From assembly GCF_007992215.1 (NCBI RefSeq), contig NZ_BJZV01000012.1:62001-126000 (forward strand): 64,000 nucleotides of DNA, written 5' to 3'. Below, in pieces: positions 18,579 through 27,500 of this stretch. Within the stretch, counting starts at the first letter, position 1; each line of letters starts with the position of its first letter. Origin of the DNA: Methylobacterium gnaphalii (GTDB lineage: Bacteria > Pseudomonadota > Alphaproteobacteria > Rhizobiales > Beijerinckiaceae). A program made the position numbers and the translations under genes. Below the pieces are notes generated by a model. That model was not told the DNA's origin, made no database searches, and saw nothing but the letters and a program-made list of their open reading frames with translations.

Positions 18579-20039
18579 TCAACCTCCCGCCAAGGCCAGA
18601 AGCCCGTGGCAATCGAGGTGCGTCTCGAGATGGTCGGCGAAGGCATCGAGCACCGTCTCGATGCCCGCCTCATAGGATGCGCTCCCAGGAGGTGCGCCGA
18701 GGCGCATGAGCCAAGCTGCGCGCTGGGAATCGTCTGCGAACAGCCCGTGGACGTAGGTCCCGCAGACAAGTCCATCGGCCGACACGGCGCCGTCGGACCG
18801 ACCGTCCGCAAATCGCAGGAGCGGCCGGGCGGCATCGGGGCCGGCCGTATCGCCGACATGCATCTCGTAGCCCGCGAAGCTCACGTCGTCCGCGACGCTC
18901 GAACCCGTCACCGCAACGACACGTTTGGCCGAGGTCATCACGGTCTCGATGTCGAGCAGGCCGAGGCCTGCGATGCTCCGCGGCTCGCCCTCGATCCCGT
19001 CGGGATCGGAGATGCGCCGGCCCAGCATCTGGAAGCCGCCACAGAGGCCGAGCACCCGTCCGCCGCGGCGCACATGCGCGCGGATGTCGATGTCCCAGCC
19101 CTGCCCCTGCAGGAACAGGAAGTCGTCGATCGTCGTCTTCGAGCCCGGCAGCAGGATCAGATCGGCGTTGCCTGGAAAAGCCTGGCCGGGCCGAACCCAA
19201 ACCACCTCGACACCCGGCTCCTGCCGGAGCGGGTCGAGATCGTCGAAATTCGCGATATGCGGCAGCATCGGCACGGCAACGACGGCCCCCTGCCCCGTCC
19301 GTGCGACCAGCGGCCCGAGCGCCATGGCATCCTCTGCCGGAAGCCGGGCGGCGGCGTTGAAATGCGGGACGAGTCCGAAAGCCGTCCAGCCCGTCGCCTC
19401 CGCAATCATCGCCATGCCCTCGGCGAAGAGCGTCGGATCGCCTCTGAAGCGGTTCACGATGAAGCCGCGAATCATCGCGGCGTCATCCGGCTCGATCACC
19501 GTCTTGGTGCCGACGAGGCTGGCGATGACGCCGCCGCGATCAATGTCGCCGACGAGCACCACAGGCGTGCTCGTCGCCCGAGCAAAGCCCATATTGGCGA
19601 TATCGCCCTTGCGCAGATTGATCTCGGCCGGCGAGCCGGCACCCTCGACGAGAACGATGTCGGCCTCGCCTTTGAGGTGATCGAAGCTCTCGATCACCGA
19701 CGCGAGCAGGCGCGGCTTCCAGGACTGGTACTCCCGTGCCTTGGCCGTGCCGACCATGCGCCCCTGCACGATGACCTGTGCCCCGACATCACTCTGCGGC
19801 TTCAGCAGGACCGGGTTCATATGGACCGAGGGCGGCACACGGGCGGCCCTGGCCTGAAGCGCCTGCGCACGCCCGATCTCACCGCCATCGGCGGTCACGG
19901 CGGCGTTGTTCGACATGTTCTGCGGCTTGAACGGGCGCACGCGCAGGCCGCGCCGCGTGAACACGCGCGCCAGCCCGGCGACGATCAGCGACTTGCCGAC
20001 GTCGGAGCCGGTGCCCTGGATCATGAGGGCGCGGGTCAT
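18579..20039 (-). CDS. cobQ: cobyric acid synthase
   Basis: A 486-residue glutamine-dependent amidotransferase that amidates four carboxylates of adenosylcobyrinic acid a,c-diamide. The N-terminal domain has the BioD-like ATP site ([12 protein letters not shown]) and [15 protein letters not shown]. The C-terminal class I glutaminase-like domain has the nucleophile cysteine in [12 protein letters not shown] and a histidine in YVHGLF. ATG 20037-20039 is used. A TTG two codons upstream has a better-spaced GGAG, so the protein may begin there. It is convergent with the acyltransferase gene. Confidence 0.97.
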   Translation of the reverse strand: MTRALMIQGTGSDVGKSLIVAGLARVFTRRGLRVRPFKPQNMSNNAAVTADGGEIGRAQALQARAARVPPSVHMNPVLLKPQSDVGAQVIVQGRMVGTAKAREYQSWKPRLLASVIESFDHLKGEADIVLVEGAGSPAEINLRKGDIANMGFARATSTPVVLVGDIDRGGVIASLVGTKTVIEPDDAAMIRGFIVNRFRGDPTLFAEGMAMIAEATGWTAFGLVPHFNAAARLPAEDAMALGPLVARTGQGAVVAVPMLPHIANFDDLDPLRQEPGVEVVWVRPGQAFPGNADLILLPGSKTTIDDFLFLQGQGWDIDIRAHVRRGGRVLGLCGGFQMLGRRISDPDGIEGEPRSIAGLGLLDIETVMTSAKRVVAVTGSSVADDVSFAGYEMHVGDTAGPDAARPLLRFADGRSDGAVSADGLVCGTYVHGLFADDSQRAAWLMRLGAPPGSASYEAGIETVLDAFADHLETHLDCHGLLALAGG

Positions 20040-20158
20040 TGCCAATCAGTGCTCCCAACCGACACACTCGCGCCTCATCTCAGCAGCCGCTGCGACGCGT
20101 CACGGTCGCCAACCGCATGGTCAGCCGCAGCTCCGCGACCAAGGTCAGCGAGGTCCAC

Positions 20159-20539
20159 ATGAGCGATCAGGAGATTCGAGCGGCTCTGGATCACCACTGG
20201 GCAGCTTCCGACGTGAACGACTTCGAGGAGGAGCACAAGATTTACAGGGATGACGCTGTGCTGGATTACCCACAGTCAGGCGAGCGTATTCGCGGCCGGC
20301 GGAACATCCAGTCGTCCCGTGCAGCGCAGCCAAACCAGAAACGCTTCGCCATTCGCCGAATCACGGGCGCGGGCGACCTTTGGGTCACCGAGTACGTCCT
20401 GACGTATGACGGCCGGCCGTCCTACACCGTGAGCATCATGGAGTTCCTCGACGCGCAGGTTGTCCGCGAGACGCAATATTTCGGGGATCCGTTTAAGCCA
20501 GGGGCTTCGCGCGCTCGGTGGGTCGAGCAGATTAATTGA
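20159..20539 (+). CDS. NTF2-like (SnoaL-type) protein
   Basis: A 126-residue protein with the cone-shaped NTF2-like pattern: an N-terminal helix (MSDQEIRAALDHHWAASD), then EEEHKIYRDDAVLDYPQSGE, GRRNIQ, and alternating strands ending in ETQYFGDPF. The family includes enzymes, binding proteins and stress-related proteins of unknown role. The ATG at 20159 has GAGG six bases upstream. The gene is divergent from cobQ and convergent with cobO. Nothing suggests a cobalamin function, so it may be a passenger in the cob region. Confidence 0.75.
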   Translation: MSDQEIRAALDHHWAASDVNDFEEEHKIYRDDAVLDYPQSGERIRGRRNIQSSRAAQPNQKRFAIRRITGAGDLWVTEYVLTYDGRPSYTVSIMEFLDAQVVRETQYFGDPFKPGASRARWVEQIN

Positions 20540-20587
20540 AGCTCGCCGCGGTTCAGGGAGCCTGACACCCAGCCGAAACGGCAGCTC

Positions 20588-21187
20588 TCAAAACTCGATT
20601 CCCTCCTGCGCCTTCACACCGGCCGAGAAGTGATGCTTCACATTGCCCATCTCGGTGACGAGGTCGGCGGCCTCGATCAGCGCCGGCTTGGCGTTGCGGC
20701 CCGTGACGACGACGTGAAGGTCGGGCCGGCGCGCCTGCAGAGCGGCCACGACGGCATCGATGTCGAGATAGTCGTAACGCAGGGCGATGTTGAGCTCGTC
20801 GAGGATGACGAGGCGGATGCTGTTGTCGGCGAGAAGCCGCTCCGCCTCCGACCAGGCTGCCTTGGCAGCGGCGATGTCGCGGGCCTTGTCCTGTGTCTCC
20901 CAGGTGAACCCCTCGCCGAGGGTGTGCCAGTCGATCCGGTCGCCGAACGCTTTCAGGGCGTGCTTCTCGCCGGTGTCCCAGGCGCCCTTGATGAACTGCA
21001 CGACGCCGACTCGCCAGCCGCGGCCGAGGGCGCGCAGCATCAGCCCCCAGGCCGCCGTCGACTTGCCCTTGCCCGGGCCGGTATGGACGATCAGCAGCCC
21101 CTTCTCGATGGTCTTCTGCGCGACCTCGGCGTCCTGCACGGCTTTGCGCTTGGCCATCTTCTCGCGGTGACGATCGTCGTCGGTCAT
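20588..21187 (-). CDS. cobO: corrinoid adenosyltransferase (CobO/BtuR type)
   Basis: A 199-residue enzyme that transfers the adenosyl group of ATP to cob(I)yrinic acid a,c-diamide. The P-loop TGPGKGKSTAAWG lies near residue 36. VQFIKGAWDTGE, VILDELNIAL and VVVTGRNA are family motifs. ATG 21185-21187 overlaps the stop of cobU (ATGA), which implies translational coupling. The length is as expected for the BtuR/CobO class. Confidence 0.97.
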   Translation of the reverse strand: MTDDDRHREKMAKRKAVQDAEVAQKTIEKGLLIVHTGPGKGKSTAAWGLMLRALGRGWRVGVVQFIKGAWDTGEKHALKAFGDRIDWHTLGEGFTWETQDKARDIAAAKAAWSEAERLLADNSIRLVILDELNIALRYDYLDIDAVVAALQARRPDLHVVVTGRNAKPALIEAADLVTEMGNVKHHFSAGVKAQEGIEF

Positions 21188-21720
21188 GAGGGGTTTCCCG
21201 GATTCTCTGACGAAGGCTTCACGGTCATCGGCAGCCCCGCGACCATGAAGACGACGCGGTCGGACTGCGCCGCCAGCCGCTGATGAAGGCGTCCCGCCTC
21301 GTCGCGGAAGCGCCGGGCCAGCGCATTGTCCGGCACGATGCCGAGGCCGACCTCGTTGCCGACCAGCACGAGGGGGCCGCGCGCGGCGGCGCAGGCATCG
21401 GTGAGCGCGCTCGCAGCTGCGGGCAGATCGGCCTCGGCGAGCATCACGTTGGTGAGCCACAGCGTCAGGCAGTCGACGAGGACGGGCCCAGGGGCCTCCC
21501 GAACCGCCTGGGGCAGAGCGATCGGCACGTCCTGCGTGATCCAGTCACCGGAGCGCCGCTCTCGGTGAAGGGCGATCCGCTCACGCATCTCGTCGTCCCA
21601 GGCCTGGGCGGTGGCGATGTAGGTCCAGGGGGCGGGGCACGCCTCGATCAGCCGCTCGGCATGGCGGCTCTTGCCGGAGCGGCCTCCTCCGAGGACCAGG
21701 GTCATGCGCGCAGGCTGCAT
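21184..21720 (-). CDS. cobU: adenosylcobinamide kinase / guanylyltransferase
   Basis: A 178-residue bifunctional enzyme (CobP in the aerobic nomenclature) that phosphorylates adenosylcobinamide and then attaches GMP. It has the P-loop LVLGGGRSGKSRHAE, TYIATAQAWDDEM, HRERRSGDW, LVDCLTLWLTN and GNEVGLGIVP. ATG 21718-21720 is preferred to the internal ATG at 21705, which has no ribosome site. It is first in the two-gene cobU-cobO operon and is divergent from the riboswitch-controlled operon across a 296-base gap. Confidence 0.95.
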   Translation of the reverse strand: MQPARMTLVLGGGRSGKSRHAERLIEACPAPWTYIATAQAWDDEMRERIALHRERRSGDWITQDVPIALPQAVREAPGPVLVDCLTLWLTNVMLAEADLPAAASALTDACAAARGPLVLVGNEVGLGIVPDNALARRFRDEAGRLHQRLAAQSDRVVFMVAGLPMTVKPSSENPGNPS

Positions 21721-21799
21721 GAACCGACCCTGTGCCAGAAGGCGCAGCACAGGCGCAATGGCGCTTTGCAACCATCCCGTGAGCAGGCTAGAAGCAATG

Positions 21800-21972
21800 C
21801 CGACGGTGCCCTGGAGACGGGGTGAAAAGGGAATGCGGTGAGAGAACCGAAAGGATCTCGATCCCGTGGCTGCCCCCGCAACTGTGAGCGGCGAGTTTCT
21901 GCCATCGGCCACCGGAGCCATCCGGGAAGGCGGCAGGCGCATCGACCCGCGAGCCAGGAGACCTGCCGTCCC
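21800..21972 (+). promoter_or_regulatory. cobalamin (AdoCbl) riboswitch
   Basis: The plus strand shows the ordered conserved blocks of the class: GGTGCC (21805-21810), GGGAATGCGGTG (21829-21840), the core GCTGCCCCCGCAACTGTGA (21869-21887), GGGAAGGCG (21924-21932) and the B12 box GAGCCAGGAGACCTGCC (21951-21967). It ends about 45 bases before cbtB. On binding adenosylcobalamin it should lower expression of the cbtB-to-cobJ operon. A GC-rich inverted stretch (about 21983-22006) just before the cbtB ribosome site could be the expression platform. That last part is inference. Confidence 0.95.
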
Positions 21973-22016
21973 CCGTGTTCTCGATGCCGCCGGCGGGGCG
22001 GCCGGAGTGAATTGCG

Positions 22017-22199
22017 ATGTCGACCAGCGCCACCCTTCAGACCGCCGCGACCACCGGCACCAGCGAGCGCACCCGCGCAGTCGCCATCGCTGCCCTGCTC
22101 GGCCTCGGCCTGGTGTTCATGACGGGCTTCGCCCCGGCGACGGCCCTGCACAACGCCGCGCACGACTTCCGGCACACGCAGAACTTTCCCTGCCACTGA
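22017..22199 (+). CDS. cbtB: cobalt transporter subunit CbtB
   Basis: A 60-residue protein with one transmembrane helix (about residues 22-42) and a histidine-rich C-terminus, LHNAAHDFRHTQNFPCH, which is the CbtB signature. CbtB partners with CbtA in a cobalt uptake system found behind B12 riboswitches in proteobacteria. It is the first gene after the riboswitch. ATG 22017 has GGAG nine bases upstream. The terminal His/Cys are likely metal ligands. Confidence 0.92.
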   Translation: MSTSATLQTAATTGTSERTRAVAIAALLGLGLVFMTGFAPATALHNAAHDFRHTQNFPCH

Positions 22200-22289
22200 C
22201 GGCGCAGGAGCAGGCGGCGGAAGAGCCGCCACGGTCTTACGCGCGAAGCCTGCTCTCACACTTCAGAACCGGTCATGTTTTCCGTCTTT

Positions 22290-22304
22290 CGACCGGACCG
22301 GTCG
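22290..22304. repeat. small inverted repeat in the cbtB-cbtA gap
   Basis: Six-base arms CGACCG / CGGTCG around a GAC centre, with a further ACCGGTC at about 22269-22275. It lies in the 139-base gap between cbtB and cbtA. It could be an operator or part of an mRNA hairpin. There is no poly-T to make it a terminator. Confidence 0.3.
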
Positions 22305-22338
22305 AGACGCGGCATGATCCAGCGCCGGACAGAGCACC

Positions 22339-23079
22339 ATGATCATTCGACTCCTGTCGGCGGCCCTCGTCGCCGGCTTTCTCGCGGCCGTCGTCGCGAC
22401 GGGCCTGCAATTCGCGCTGACCTCGCCGCTGATCCTCAAGGCCGAGGTCTATGAGGAGCAGGCCGGCAAGCAGGCCGCACTGGCCTCCCCTTTCGCCGGG
22501 GTGATCATTCACGCCCATGGCGGCGAGCATCATGAGCCTGGAGCGGCCGCGGAGTGGCAGCCGGCACCCGGCTTCGAGCGCATGGCCTATACCGGCCTCG
22601 CGACCCTGGTCGGCGGCGTCGGCTACGCCCTGCTGCTCGGTGCGGTGATGCTCGCCCTGCAGCGCCAGCCGACGCCCGAGACCGGCCTCGCCTTCGGCGT
22701 CGCCGGGTTCCTCTGCGTCGCCCTGGCGCCGGCCATGGGCCTGCCACCCGAATTGCCCGGCATGGGCTCGGCCGCCCTCGCGGTACGGCAAGTCTGGTGG
22801 CTGATGACGGCGCTCGCCACGGCCGTCGGCATCTATCTGATCGCGGTCCGGCGCGTGGCGCTGACCATCGTCGGCGGGCTCGTGCTGATCGTGGCACCGC
22901 ATCTCGTCGGCGCGCCCTTCGTGGTCGAGGAATCTCGGCTGCCGGCAGCCCTTGCCGCGCAGTTCGCCGCGCGCTCCCTCGGGATCAGCCTCGTATTCTG
23001 GGCGGTGATCGGCCTGGCCTATGGCTGGGCCTGGCACCTGTTCGGCGAGAGGGCCGTGGCCAGGCGTTCCCATGCCTGA
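22339..23079 (+). CDS. cbtA: cobalt transporter subunit CbtA
   Basis: A 246-residue membrane protein of the CbtA family with about six hydrophobic helices. The first, LLSAALVAGFLAAVVATGL, is followed by a periplasmic loop containing the metal-binding histidines IHAHGGEHHE (about residues 57-66). Family members are cobalt permeases linked to cobalamin synthesis. It sits 139 bases after cbtB. Its stop overlaps the start of the DUF1636 gene by eight bases. Confidence 0.92.
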   Translation: MIIRLLSAALVAGFLAAVVATGLQFALTSPLILKAEVYEEQAGKQAALASPFAGVIIHAHGGEHHEPGAAAEWQPAPGFERMAYTGLATLVGGVGYALLLGAVMLALQRQPTPETGLAFGVAGFLCVALAPAMGLPPELPGMGSAALAVRQVWWLMTALATAVGIYLIAVRRVALTIVGGLVLIVAPHLVGAPFVVEESRLPAALAAQFAARSLGISLVFWAVIGLAYGWAWHLFGERAVARRSHA

Positions 23080-23464
23080 CGAGGCCGGCTTGAACGACAC
23101 CATTCTCTACGTCTGCACGACCTGCCGCGCGGAGGGCGACACCTCCGAGACCCGCGCCGGCACCCGCCTTCTGGCAGCGCTGAGGGAGCAGGCAACCGGC
23201 GCGGGGGCGCCGCGCATCGAGGGCGTCGAGTGCCTCTCGGTCTGCAAGCGGCCCTGCACCGTCGCCGTCGCCTCGCCCGGCCGTTGGACCTACGTCTATG
23301 GCGACCTCGACGCCGAGGCCTCGGCCCGGACCATCCTCACCGGCATCGGCCTCTATGCCGGCACGAGCGACGGCATCGTGCCCTGGCGCGAGCGGCCGGA
23401 AGCCTTCCGGAAGGGCGTCGTCGCCCGCATCCCCTCCTTCACCAACCCGACGGACACGCCATGA
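23072..23464 (+). CDS. DUF1636 thioredoxin-fold-like metal/Fe-S protein
   Basis: A 130-residue protein of a family with no established function. The N-terminus ILYVCTTCRAEGD has a CxxC pair, and ECLSVCKRPCTVAV has a C-x4-C-x3-C cluster. Four or five cysteines arranged this way resemble the thioredoxin-like 2Fe-2S ferredoxin fold. The gene overlaps both neighbours (cbtA upstream, ATGA with cobW downstream), so it is tightly coupled to cobalt import and CobW. This suggests a redox or metal-handoff role in the cobalt branch, which is inference. Confidence 0.8.
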   Translation: MPDEAGLNDTILYVCTTCRAEGDTSETRAGTRLLAALREQATGAGAPRIEGVECLSVCKRPCTVAVASPGRWTYVYGDLDAEASARTILTGIGLYAGTSDGIVPWRERPEAFRKGVVARIPSFTNPTDTP

Positions 23465-24498
23465 GCATCGTGGACAAGATCCCCTGCACGATCGTCACCG
23501 GCTTCCTCGGCGCGGGGAAGACCACGCTGGTGCGCCACGTCATGGAGCGCTCGCCCGGTCGCCGGCTGGCGATCATCGTCAACGAGTTCGGCGACCTCGG
23601 CTTCGACGGCTCCTTCCTCTCCTCGTGTGGCATCGAGGGCTGCAACGAGGATTCGGTGGTCGAGCTGCCGAACGGCTGCATCTGCTGCACCGTCGCCGAC
23701 GATTTCGTGCCGGCGCTGAACACGCTGCTCGACCGCGCCGACCCGCCCGAGCATATCCTGATCGAAACCTCGGGCCTCGCCCTCCCGAAACCGCTGGTCC
23801 AGGCCTTCCAGTGGCCGGCGATCCGCTCGCGCGTCACCGTCGACGGCGTGATCGCGGTGGTCGATGGACCGGCCGTGGCAAGCGGCTTCTTCGCCGATGA
23901 TCCGAACGCCCTCGCCAACCAGCGCGCCGCCGATCAGGCGGTCGACCATGACAACCCCTTGGAGGAGGTGTTCGAGGACCAGATCCTCTGCGCCGACCTC
24001 GTCGTGCTGAACAAGGCGGATCTCATCGACGAGGGTGCCCGCGACAGGGTGCGCGCCGAGATCGAGGAGCACCTGCCCCGCGCCGTCGAGATCGTCGAGA
24101 CAGAGCACGGCCGCATCGATCCGCGCCTGCTCCTCGGCATCAAGGCCGCGGCCGAGGACGATCTCGACGCCCGACCTTCTCATCACGGCGAAGGTGAGGA
24201 CCACGACCACGACGATTTCGAGTCGGTCGCCATGCTGGTCGGCACCGTCACGACGGCCGAGGATCTCGCCGCCCGCGTCGCCAAGGCCGCCGAGGTCAGC
24301 GGTGTGCTACGCATCAAGGGCTTCGCCGAGGTGAAGGCCAAGCCGATGCGCCTCGTCGTCCAGGGCGTCGGCCGCCGCATCGCCCATCACTACGACCGCC
24401 CGTGGAAGGCAGGCGAGCACCGCGACGGCCGCCTCGTGGTGATCGGCCTCAAGGACTTCGACCAGAAGGCCGTCGCTGCCGCCCTGGCCGGGGGATAG
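23461..24498 (+). CDS. cobW: CobW GTPase metallochaperone
   Basis: A 345-residue G3E-family GTPase. It has Walker A GFLGAGKTTL, the metal-binding CxCC motif in PNGCICCTV, Walker B-like ETSGLALP, and the GTP base motif NKAD. A His/Asp-rich loop (HHGEGEDHDHDD, about residues 241-252) comes before the C-terminal CobW_C domain. CobW proteins deliver cobalt for insertion into the corrin ring. Its place directly before cobN supports that. ATG 23461 overlaps the DUF1636 stop. The stop is eight bases before cobN. Confidence 0.96.
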   Translation: MSIVDKIPCTIVTGFLGAGKTTLVRHVMERSPGRRLAIIVNEFGDLGFDGSFLSSCGIEGCNEDSVVELPNGCICCTVADDFVPALNTLLDRADPPEHILIETSGLALPKPLVQAFQWPAIRSRVTVDGVIAVVDGPAVASGFFADDPNALANQRAADQAVDHDNPLEEVFEDQILCADLVVLNKADLIDEGARDRVRAEIEEHLPRAVEIVETEHGRIDPRLLLGIKAAAEDDLDARPSHHGEGEDHDHDDFESVAMLVGTVTTAEDLAARVAKAAEVSGVLRIKGFAEVKAKPMRLVVQGVGRRIAHHYDRPWKAGEHRDGRLVVIGLKDFDQKAVAAALAGG

Positions 24499-24506
24499 AG
24501 GGGCTC

Positions 24507-27500
24507 ATGCACCTACTGCGCGTCGACACGGTCTCCCTCGACGAGGGCGAAGCGGCGGTCGATCTCGGGCAGAGCCCGGGCGACCTCGTCGTGCTGTCCT
24601 TCACCGACAGCGACCTGTCCTCGATCGCGGATGCCTACGCCGCCGAGCCCGAACTGCCCTCGCTGCGGCTCGCCAAGCTCGCTACCCTGCGTCACCCGAT
24701 GTCCGTGGATCTCTACGTCGATGCGGTGATCGCGCAGGCAAAGGTCTGCCTGATCCGCTGCCTCGGCGGCCTCGATTACTGGCGCTACGGCATCGAGCGT
24801 GCCGCGGCCGCCGCCCGCGCTCATGGCGTGCGGCTTGCGGTGCTGCCGGGCGATGACCGGCCGGATGCACGGCTCGACGCGTTCTCGACCGTGCCGTCCG
24901 AACTGTCGGAGACCCTCGACGCGTATTTTCGCGCGGGCGGCATTGGCAACCTGCGCAACCTCCTGCGCCGCCTCGCGGCCGAGGCCGGGCACGCGCTCCC
25001 CTTCGAGCCGCCGCAAGCGCTGCCCCGGGGCTTTCCGTGGCATCCCGCAAGCGGGCCCTGCTCGCTCGAAGCCGCCGAGGCTGCCGCCGGTCCTGGACCG
25101 CGCGCGCTGCTGCTGGTCTACCGTTCGGCCGTCCTTTCCGGCGAGACCGGGCCTGCCACGGCGGTCGTCGCGGCCCTCCGCGAGCGCGGCATCGGCTGCG
25201 TGACACTCGCGGTCTCGAGCCTCAAGGACCCGGAAGCCGTCGCCGTGGTGCGGGCCGCGATCGGCGCGAGGCGGCCGGACGTCATCGTCGCCGCCACCGC
25301 CTTCTCGGCACGCGAGGATGCCGGCTTCGTCCTCGACGTGGCGGATTGCCCGGTGCTGCAGGCCTACACGATCGGCGCCTCCCGCGAGGCCTGGGCGGCT
25401 TCCACCCGCGGCATGAACGCGGCTGACCTCGCCATGCAGATCGCCCTGCCGGAATTCGATGGCCGCCTGTCCGGCTTCCCGGTTTCCTTCAAGGAAGAGA
25501 CCGACGTCGTCGACGGTTTCGTCGGTCGACGCGCCATGGCCGACGCGGAGGGCATCGCCGCCCTCGCCGACCGCGCTGCCGCTTGGATCCACCTCGCAGC
25601 GACGCCGCGCGCGGAGCGCCGGATCGCGCTGGTGATGTCGGACTATCCCGCACGCGGCGGGCGTGCCGGCTACGCTGTCGGGCTGGACACGCCGGAAAGC
25701 GCGCGCGCAATCGCCGAGGATCTGGCGCAGGCAGGGTACCCGGCAACCGAGCTTCCCGTCGCGCGCAACCTCATGCGTGCGCTGACAGAGGGCGAGGCCG
25801 GCTTTTCGGTCCCGCTTACAGCTTACCAAGAGTGGTTCGACGGTCTGCCCCCCGAGTTGCGGGACGAACTCGTGGCGCGATGGGGACAGCCCGAGGCCGA
25901 CCCCGCCTGCACCGATGGCGCGTTTCGCTTCCGAGCCATCTCGTCCCTTCCGTCACTGCCAGCGCAGCCGGGCAATCCAGGCGACGTTTCCGCGTCCGAA
26001 ACGTCTGGATTGCCCCGCTGCGCTGGCAGTGACGGCGGTGAAGGCCATCTCACCGTCTTCCTTCAACCCGATCGCGGACGCGCGGCCGACCGGAAGGCCG
26101 GCTATCACGACCCCGACGAGCCGCCGACGCACGCCTATCTCGCCTTCTATATCGGTCTGCGCACCCGCTTCGATGCCCTGATCCATCTCGGCACGCACGG
26201 CACGACGGAATGGCTGCCTGGCAAGGCCGTGGCGCTCTCACCCGATTGCTGGCCGGCCCGCGCCATCGGCGCGCTACCCGTGGTCTATCCTTTCATCGTC
26301 GACGACCCGGGCGAGGCGGCGCCGGCCAAGCGACGCCTCGGCGGGATCGCGCTGGGGCATCTGACGCCGAGCGTCGAGGCCTCAGGCCTGACGCCCGAGG
26401 CGGCGGCCTTGCGCGAGCTTGTCGAGGAATACTCGTCCGCGAGTGTGCTCGATCCGCGCCGCGCCGGCCTGATCGCCAGCGCGATCCTCGACGAGGCCGC
26501 GCGGGCCGGCCTGCTCGCGGGTGCGGGGATCGCCCCCGACACGCCCATGGCCGACGCCCTGACCACGCTCGACGCGCATCTCTGCGATCTCGGCGAGACC
26601 CCGATCCGCGACGGTCTCCACGTCTTCGGTCGCGCCGCGCCGGATGCCTGCGACGCGATGCGCGCCTGCGCCGAGGCCGAGCGCGCTGGCCTGCTCGCGG
26701 CCCTCGATGGGCGCTTCGTCCCCCCCGGCCCCGCTGGCTCGCCCTCTCGCGGGCGCAGCGACGTGATGCCCACAGGCCGCAATCTCACCACCCTCGACCC
26801 GCGCAGCCTGCCGACCCGCGCCGCGACCATGCTCGGTGCCAAGGCGGCCGATGCGGTGGTCCGGCGCTATCTGCAGGACGAGGGCGAGTATCCGGCCCGG
26901 ATCGTGATGGATCTCTGGGCCTCGCCGACGCTCCGCACCGGCGGCGAGGACGTTGCGCACGCCCTCTCGCTGATGGGCGTGCGGCCGACCTGGGACAACG
27001 CCACCACCCGCGTCACCGGCTTCGAGGTGCTGCCGCTCGCCGTCCTGGATCGCCCCCGCATCGATGTGACCTGCCGCGTCTCCGGAGCGTTTCGCGACAC
27101 GTTTCCGGACACCCTGGCCCTGCTCGACCGCGCAGCCCGCGCTGTCGCCGCAAGGGATGAGGAGGATGGCGAAAATCCCCTCGCCGCCTCCCGCCGCCGC
27201 GGCGAGTCCGTTGCCCGCGTCTACGGCGCAGCCCCTGGGCGATACGGTGCCGGCGCGGCCGAAATGGCACTCGACGGTGCGTGGAAGGACCGCGCAGATC
27301 TCGGCCAGGCCTATCTCGCGGCGACCTCGCACGCCTTCGGCGATGCCGAAGGCGGTGATGCGGGCTTCGCCGAGCGCGTGGCTGCCGCCGACGCCTATAT
27401 CCACGCCTTCGACGTCGCCGAGCGCGACCTGCTCGACGGCGATGCCGCGGCCGACGCCATGGGCGGCTTCTTCGCCGCAGCCGGCCACCAGGACGCGCCG

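Noticed and set aside
21721..21800. A separate cobalamin riboswitch for cobU-cobO on the minus strand
   Set aside because: The conserved blocks and B12 box read only on the plus strand.
24513..25829. Minus-strand frame opposite cobN
   Set aside because: Antisense composition. The plus-strand frame is a clear CobN.
25950..26035. Possible CRISPR or direct repeat array in cobN
   Set aside because: The copies are inverted, only two in number, and enclose one short spacer. There is no array and no cas gene.
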